Assembly: GCF_019797745.1 (NCBI RefSeq)
Contig: NZ_VOSI01000004.1
Coordinates: forward strand, 335,328-399,327
Reading direction: 5' to 3'
From: Edaphocola aurantiacus
GTDB taxonomy: Bacteria > Bacteroidota > Bacteroidia > Chitinophagales > Chitinophagaceae
DNA length: 64,000 nucleotides
In this document: positions 60,274 through 64,000 of the stretch, piece after piece
Numbering within the stretch: position 1 is the stretch's first letter
Layout of the letters: each line of letters opens with the position of its first letter
Notes under the pieces: model-generated
What the model saw: the letters and a program-made list of their open reading frames with translations, nothing else
Database searches by the model: none
Told to the model about the DNA's origin: nothing
Program-made: the position numbers and the translations under genes

Positions 60274-60540
60274 ATGGCTAGAAATAACGATATTAAATAC
60301 TTGAGCAGTACTCGTATCGAGAACCGTCAAAAAAAATACTGCCGTTTCAAAAAATTAGGTATCAAATATATTGATTATAAAGATGCTGAATTTTTGAAAA
60401 AATTCTTAAACGAGCAAGGTAAAATGTTACCTCGTCGTATCACCGGTACTTCCCTGAAATACCAACGTAAATTAGGCCATGCAATTAAAAAAGCACGCCA
60501 AATGGCAATTCTGCCTTATGTTACTGACTTATTAAAGTAA
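60274..60540 (+). CDS. rpsR: 30S ribosomal protein S18
   Basis: An 88-residue basic protein with [20 protein letters not shown] and [20 protein letters not shown], matching S18. The N-terminal C lies in YCRF. It pairs with S6 on the platform. It follows rpsF by 57 bp and precedes rplI by 15 bp. Confidence 0.98.
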   Translation: MARNNDIKYLSSTRIENRQKKYCRFKKLGIKYIDYKDAEFLKKFLNEQGKMLPRRITGTSLKYQRKLGHAIKKARQMAILPYVTDLLK

Positions 60541-60555
60541 TAAAAATTTTAAACA

Positions 60556-60999
60556 ATGAAAGTAATCTTAATAAAAGAAGTAGATAATTTAGGTGGTGCG
60601 CACGAAATCGTTGACGTTCGTCCGGGATACGCTCGTAACTTCCTGATTCCTCAGAAATACGCTATTGAAGCTTCTGCATCTAACCTGAAAATCCAGGAAG
60701 AGCGTCAAAAGCAACTTGCTAAAAAAGAAGAAAAATTACTGGCTAACATTGCGAGCGTTAAAGCTGCTCTGGAAACTCCGGTAAAACTGACTGCTAAGAT
60801 CGGTGAAAATGGTAAAATCTTCGGATCTGTTACCTCTATCCAACTGGCACGTGCTATCCGTGAGCAAAAGCAATATGAAATCGACCGTCGTCGTATTTCT
60901 ATCTTAGACGAAATTAAAGAAGCTGGTTCTTACAAAGCACAAATCGACTTTGGTAAAGATCACCTGGTTGAATTAACTTTCGACGTAGTAGCAGAGTAA
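60556..60999 (+). CDS. rplI: 50S ribosomal protein L9
   Basis: A 147-residue protein with the N-terminal signature VRPGYARNFLIPQKYAIEAS (22-41), a long connecting helix (about 45-75) and a C-terminal domain with GKIFGSVTSIQLARAI. L9 lies at the base of the L1 stalk and helps frame maintenance. It is the last gene of the set, followed by a terminator. Confidence 0.98.
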   Translation: MKVILIKEVDNLGGAHEIVDVRPGYARNFLIPQKYAIEASASNLKIQEERQKQLAKKEEKLLANIASVKAALETPVKLTAKIGENGKIFGSVTSIQLARAIREQKQYEIDRRRISILDEIKEAGSYKAQIDFGKDHLVELTFDVVAE

Positions 61000-61020
61000 T
61001 TCTTGCACAATATATTTTGA

Positions 61021-61052
61021 AAACAGGCTCGCTTTGCGGGCCTGTTTTTTTT
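61021..61052 (+). terminator. Terminator after rplI
   Basis: AACAGGCTCGC and GCGGGCCTGTT pair with a T-G wobble, followed by T8. Confidence 0.85.
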
Positions 61053-61121
61053 ATGCGTTAAACGCGAAACTATGCTATGTTCTGATGTAAGCTGAAATAG
61101 GCGGAACGCGAAAAATGTTTT

Positions 61122-61153
61122 AAAAATCCCTTGCTGTACAGCAAGGGATTTTT
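61122..61153. terminator. Second hairpin, fully palindromic
   Basis: AAAAATCCCTTGCTGT and ACAGCAAGGGATTTTT form a 16-bp perfect palindrome, 70 bp after the first terminator. It would act as a terminator in both directions. Confidence 0.75.
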
Positions 61154-61386
61154 ATATGATAATAGACCTTGTTTTACTACTTAACCAGTTTTCGCGTAGC
61201 CATAAGTTGGTTATCTGCCGTCATGACCTGTAGTAATATTGTTTAATAGATTATTGCTATTTACAAGCTGAAAACATGATATGCTTAAGATGAATCTTCT
61301 ATCTTACATCTTAACCTAAATTTTTGCTGCTATTTTGTCAGTTAATTGTCTGGATTGTGTAATTTTGTAGCTTATATTTTTGAACA
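61154..61386. other. Upstream region of miaB
   Basis: About 230 bp without a gene. TTG at 61335-61337 and TAATTTTG at 61360-61367, with a 22-bp spacer, probably form the miaB promoter, 19 bp before the ATG. The rest of the gap shows nothing I can support. Confidence 0.5.
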
Positions 61387-62808
61387 ATGTTAGAAACGCA
61401 TAATAAGACAATGGATGAGGCTCGCCAGGGCGAGGCTTACGGGGGACAGCTGGAAGCTGAAAAGAAGTTTGAGAAGCATTTCTATATCGAAAGTTATGGA
61501 TGCGCCATGAATTTTAATGATAGTGAAATCGTTGCCTCTATCCTGAACGAACACGGGTTCGGAGCAACAAAAATCATAGAAGATGCTAACCTGGTGCTGG
61601 TTAATACCTGTTCTATCCGCGAGAAAGCAGAGCAGACGGTACGTAACCGCCTGGTCCATTTCAAAGGATTAAAAAAGAACCGTCCGGATATGCTGGTGGG
61701 CGTGCTGGGCTGTATGGCCGAGCGCCTGAAAGCTAAGCTGCTGGAAGAAGAAAAACTGGTAGACCTGGTAATCGGACCGGATGCTTATCGTACCCTGCCT
61801 AACCTGATCGCAGAAGCGGAAACAGGTCAGAAAGGAGTAAACGTACTGTTGAGCCGTGAAGAAACCTATGCCGATATTGCACCGATCCGTCTGGATAGCA
61901 ATGGCGTAAGTTCATTTGTGAGCATTATGCGTGGCTGTAACAATATGTGTACTTTCTGTGTAGTGCCATTTACCCGTGGCCGCGAGCGCAGCCGTGATCC
62001 GCAATCTATCCTGCGCGAAGTGCAGGACCTGGTAGACAGAGGGTATAAAGAAGTAACCCTGCTGGGACAGAATGTGGACAGCTATTACCATACCAATGAT
62101 GATGGTTCTGAGGTCGTTAACTTTGCCCGCCTGCTCGAGCTGGTGGCACTGGTATCGCCTAAACTGCGGGTACGTTTCAGTACCTCGCATCCTAAAGATA
62201 TTACGGATGAGGTATTGTTTACTATGAAGAAGTATGACAATATCTGTAACAATATCCACCTGCCGGTGCAGAGTGGTTCTACGCGCGTATTGCAGCTGAT
62301 GAACCGTACCTATACCAAAGAGTGGTACCTGAAAAAAGTAGATCGCATCCGTGAGATCATCCCGGATTGTGCAATCACCTGTGATATCATCTGCGGCTTC
62401 TGTACCGAAACAGAAGAAGATCACCAGGAGACTCTGGAAGTAATGGCATACAGCAATTACGACCTGTCTTATATGTATATCTATTCCGAAAGACCAGGTA
62501 CACTGGCCGCACGCCGTTATGCAGATGACGTGCCGGATGAGGTGAAGAGCCGTCGCCTGGATGAAGTTATTGCCCTGCAACGTAAAATGAGTGCAGCAAT
62601 CTTTAAACGCGATATCGGTAAAACATACGAGGTGCTGATCGAGAATACCAGTAAACGTAGCGAAGAGCATTGGTCCGGGCGCAACAGCCAGAGCCGTGTG
62701 ATCGTATTCCCTAAGGGAGACTATAATTTACAAAAAGGCGATTATGCAACTGTCAAAGTTACCGATGCGACCAGCGGCACACTGATTGGTGAAATTGTTG
62801 CTGTATAG
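61387..62808 (+). CDS. miaB: tRNA-2-methylthio-N6-dimethylallyladenosine synthase MiaB
   Basis: A 473-residue radical-SAM methylthiotransferase. The N-terminal UPF0004 domain has cysteines in [20 protein letters not shown] and [11 protein letters not shown], which bind one [4Fe-4S] cluster. The radical-SAM cluster is CNNMCTFC in [22 protein letters not shown]-terminal TRAM domain (about 405-470) ends with [14 protein letters not shown]. It modifies A37 of tRNAs reading UNN codons. It is followed by the sigma54-type regulator after 20 bp. Confidence 0.97.
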   Translation: MLETHNKTMDEARQGEAYGGQLEAEKKFEKHFYIESYGCAMNFNDSEIVASILNEHGFGATKIIEDANLVLVNTCSIREKAEQTVRNRLVHFKGLKKNRPDMLVGVLGCMAERLKAKLLEEEKLVDLVIGPDAYRTLPNLIAEAETGQKGVNVLLSREETYADIAPIRLDSNGVSSFVSIMRGCNNMCTFCVVPFTRGRERSRDPQSILREVQDLVDRGYKEVTLLGQNVDSYYHTNDDGSEVVNFARLLELVALVSPKLRVRFSTSHPKDITDEVLFTMKKYDNICNNIHLPVQSGSTRVLQLMNRTYTKEWYLKKVDRIREIIPDCAITCDIICGFCTETEEDHQETLEVMAYSNYDLSYMYIYSERPGTLAARRYADDVPDEVKSRRLDEVIALQRKMSAAIFKRDIGKTYEVLIENTSKRSEEHWSGRNSQSRVIVFPKGDYNLQKGDYATVKVTDATSGTLIGEIVAV

Positions 62809-62827
62809 TATCCTAAACTAACCCATT

Positions 62828-64000
62828 ATGGATTTACAATCGATTAAGAATAGATTTGGCATTATAGGTAATGATCCCACATTGAACTATGCACTGCAGG
62901 TAGCGGCTCAGGTAGCCAACACCGATCTGAGCGTACTCATTATGGGAGAGAGTGGTGTAGGTAAAGAGATATTTTCGCAGATCATACATAACCTGTCTTC
63001 CCGCAAGCATAATCCCTTTATTGCGGTCAACTGCGGTGCGATCCCGGAAGGCACGATTGACTCAGAACTGTTCGGACACGAAAAAGGTTCGTTCACCTCT
63101 GCCAGCGATCAGCGTAAGGGTTATTTTGAATCCGTAAACGGTGGTACCATTTTCCTGGATGAGATCGGGGAGATGCCCCTGGGTACACAGGCGCGCCTGC
63201 TGCGTATGCTGGAGACCGGCGAGTTTATCCGCGTAGGTTCCTCCAAAGTACTGAAAGCAGATGTACGTGTAGTTGCGGCAACGAATAAAGATTTGCTGAA
63301 GCTGACACAGGAAGGTAAGTTCCGGGAGGATCTGTATTATCGTCTTAATACTGTTCCGATCCGCGTTCCGGCATTACGGGAGCGCAGAGAGGATGTATAC
63401 CTGCTGTTCCGCAAATTTGTGATCGATTTTGCAGAGCGCTATAAAACCACTCCGATACAGTTAGATGATGAAGCACGCCACACACTGATGTCCTACCCAT
63501 GGCCGGGCAATGTGCGTGAGCTGAAAAATATGGCAGAGCAGATCTCTGTACTCTCTACCGATAAATTAGTAACGGCAGACAGGCTGAACAATTTCCTGCC
63601 AAAGGCTGCACAGGGCAGCAATATGCCCATGCTGGCCGCTCCTGCAGAGTCTGCACCCATGAAGTCTTTTACGGCTTCTGAAAGCGCGGGAACCACAGAG
63701 CGGGAGATCTTGTATAAGCTCTTCTTCGACCTGAAAAAAGACTCTAACGATATCAAACAATTATTGTTTGAACTGTTACAGCAGCAGAATAGCGGTGGTG
63801 GCATGACGAGTAGCATGACCAAAGTAAATAATGCACCAATGTCCGGAGATGGATTCTCCATGCCGAATTACAGCAGCCAGAATGCAGGACCTATCGTTAC
63901 CCCGGAGCCTAATAACTATGTAAACTATCCTCAGAATTCCGGATCACCGGTGATCCTCAGCGGTCCCGACAGCCTGGATCATCATGAAGAGGTAGAGGAG
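62828..64000 (+). CDS. Sigma54-type AAA+ transcriptional regulator, C-terminus beyond the window
   Basis: An open frame of 391 codons runs off the right edge. It has Walker A GESGVGKE (40-47), Walker B GGTIFLDEIGEM (105-116), the REDLYYRLN arginine region near 166-174 and the PWPGNVRELKN segment near 218. At the place of the GAFTGA loop, which contacts sigma54, it has GSFTSA (87-92). No receiver or sensory domain precedes the AAA+ core. After about residue 255 the sequence turns Ser/Asn/Pro/Gly-rich, and no helix-turn-helix is visible up to the edge. It is coupled to miaB by a 19-bp gap. Confidence 0.9.
   Translation, partial: MDLQSIKNRFGIIGNDPTLNYALQVAAQVANTDLSVLIMGESGVGKEIFSQIIHNLSSRKHNPFIAVNCGAIPEGTIDSELFGHEKGSFTSASDQRKGYFESVNGGTIFLDEIGEMPLGTQARLLRMLETGEFIRVGSSKVLKADVRVVAATNKDLLKLTQEGKFREDLYYRLNTVPIRVPALRERREDVYLLFRKFVIDFAERYKTTPIQLDDEARHTLMSYPWPGNVRELKNMAEQISVLSTDKLVTADRLNNFLPKAAQGSNMPMLAAPAESAPMKSFTASESAGTTEREILYKLFFDLKKDSNDIKQLLFELLQQQNSGGGMTSSMTKVNNAPMSGDGFSMPNYSSQNAGPIVTPEPNNYVNYPQNSGSPVILSGPDSLDHHEEVEE

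Noticed and set aside
1-64000. CRISPR arrays, prophage, rRNA genes or replication origin.
   Set aside because: No spaced direct repeats of CRISPR type, phage structural genes, rRNA sequence or DnaA-box clusters were seen by reading; a program could find weaker ones.

Overview
The window reads as chromosomal DNA of a Bacteroidota bacterium, most like the Chitinophagaceae/Chitinophagales. Evidence: three secreted proteins end in type IX secretion (T9SS) sorting domains; many genes are preceded by the phylum-typical -7 box TAnnTTTG, several with a TTG -33 box 18-22 bp upstream; OstA-like, DCC-family, PhoH, TypA and MiaB/sigma54-regulator genes are of Bacteroidota type. The genus cannot be fixed from the sequence.

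Layout. 1-1022: truncated KAP-family P-loop NTPase, clearly more AT-rich than its neighbours. 1371-6753 (minus): OstA/LptA-like protein and a PLP Cys/Met-metabolism enzyme, then a three-gene membrane set including MarC. 6857-7802: MORN-like secreted protein and two identical tRNA-Glu genes. 7938-18630: two large T9SS surface proteins flanking a NarL-type histidine kinase/response regulator pair and purA; a 478-bp repeat sits between kinase and regulator. 18702-22706 (minus): MarR-controlled TolC/HlyD/ABC-2 permease operon. 22899-28173: penicillin-acylase-like hydrolase, membrane protein, CDF transporter, prmC, frr. 28244-33978: small membrane protein, lysS, second copy of the 478-bp repeat, galE, a DCC protein and a lone small methylmalonyl-CoA mutase subunit. 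34074-41298: membrane-anchored receiver protein, third T9SS protein, two unknown membrane proteins, dnaX and a KPAIYLYP-family secreted protein. 41299-47603: ribF, kup, a split Fe-S membrane module with a DinB protein inserted, and paired small lipoproteins. 47736-56413: phoH, SDR enzyme, two-gene membrane operon, typA, acyltransferase, acyl-CoA ligase. 56593-64000: feoB, SprT-like protein, rpsF-rpsR-rplI with a structured leader, miaB and a truncated sigma54-type AAA+ regulator.

Most of the window is ordinary core genome. The most notable points are: (1) two 478-bp non-coding elements with imperfect terminal inverted repeats, 9-bp flanking direct repeats and a long internal foldback, consistent with a MITE-like mobile element; (2) an A10 run in dnaX with stops in both other frames directly after it, predicting a short gamma-like product; (3) a CheY-like receiver fused to a C-terminal membrane helix; (4) paired inverted operators at the marR promoter; (5) a nested hairpin leader before rpsF; (6) paralogous Cys-containing small lipoproteins. 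Terminators are unusually long near-perfect inverted repeats.
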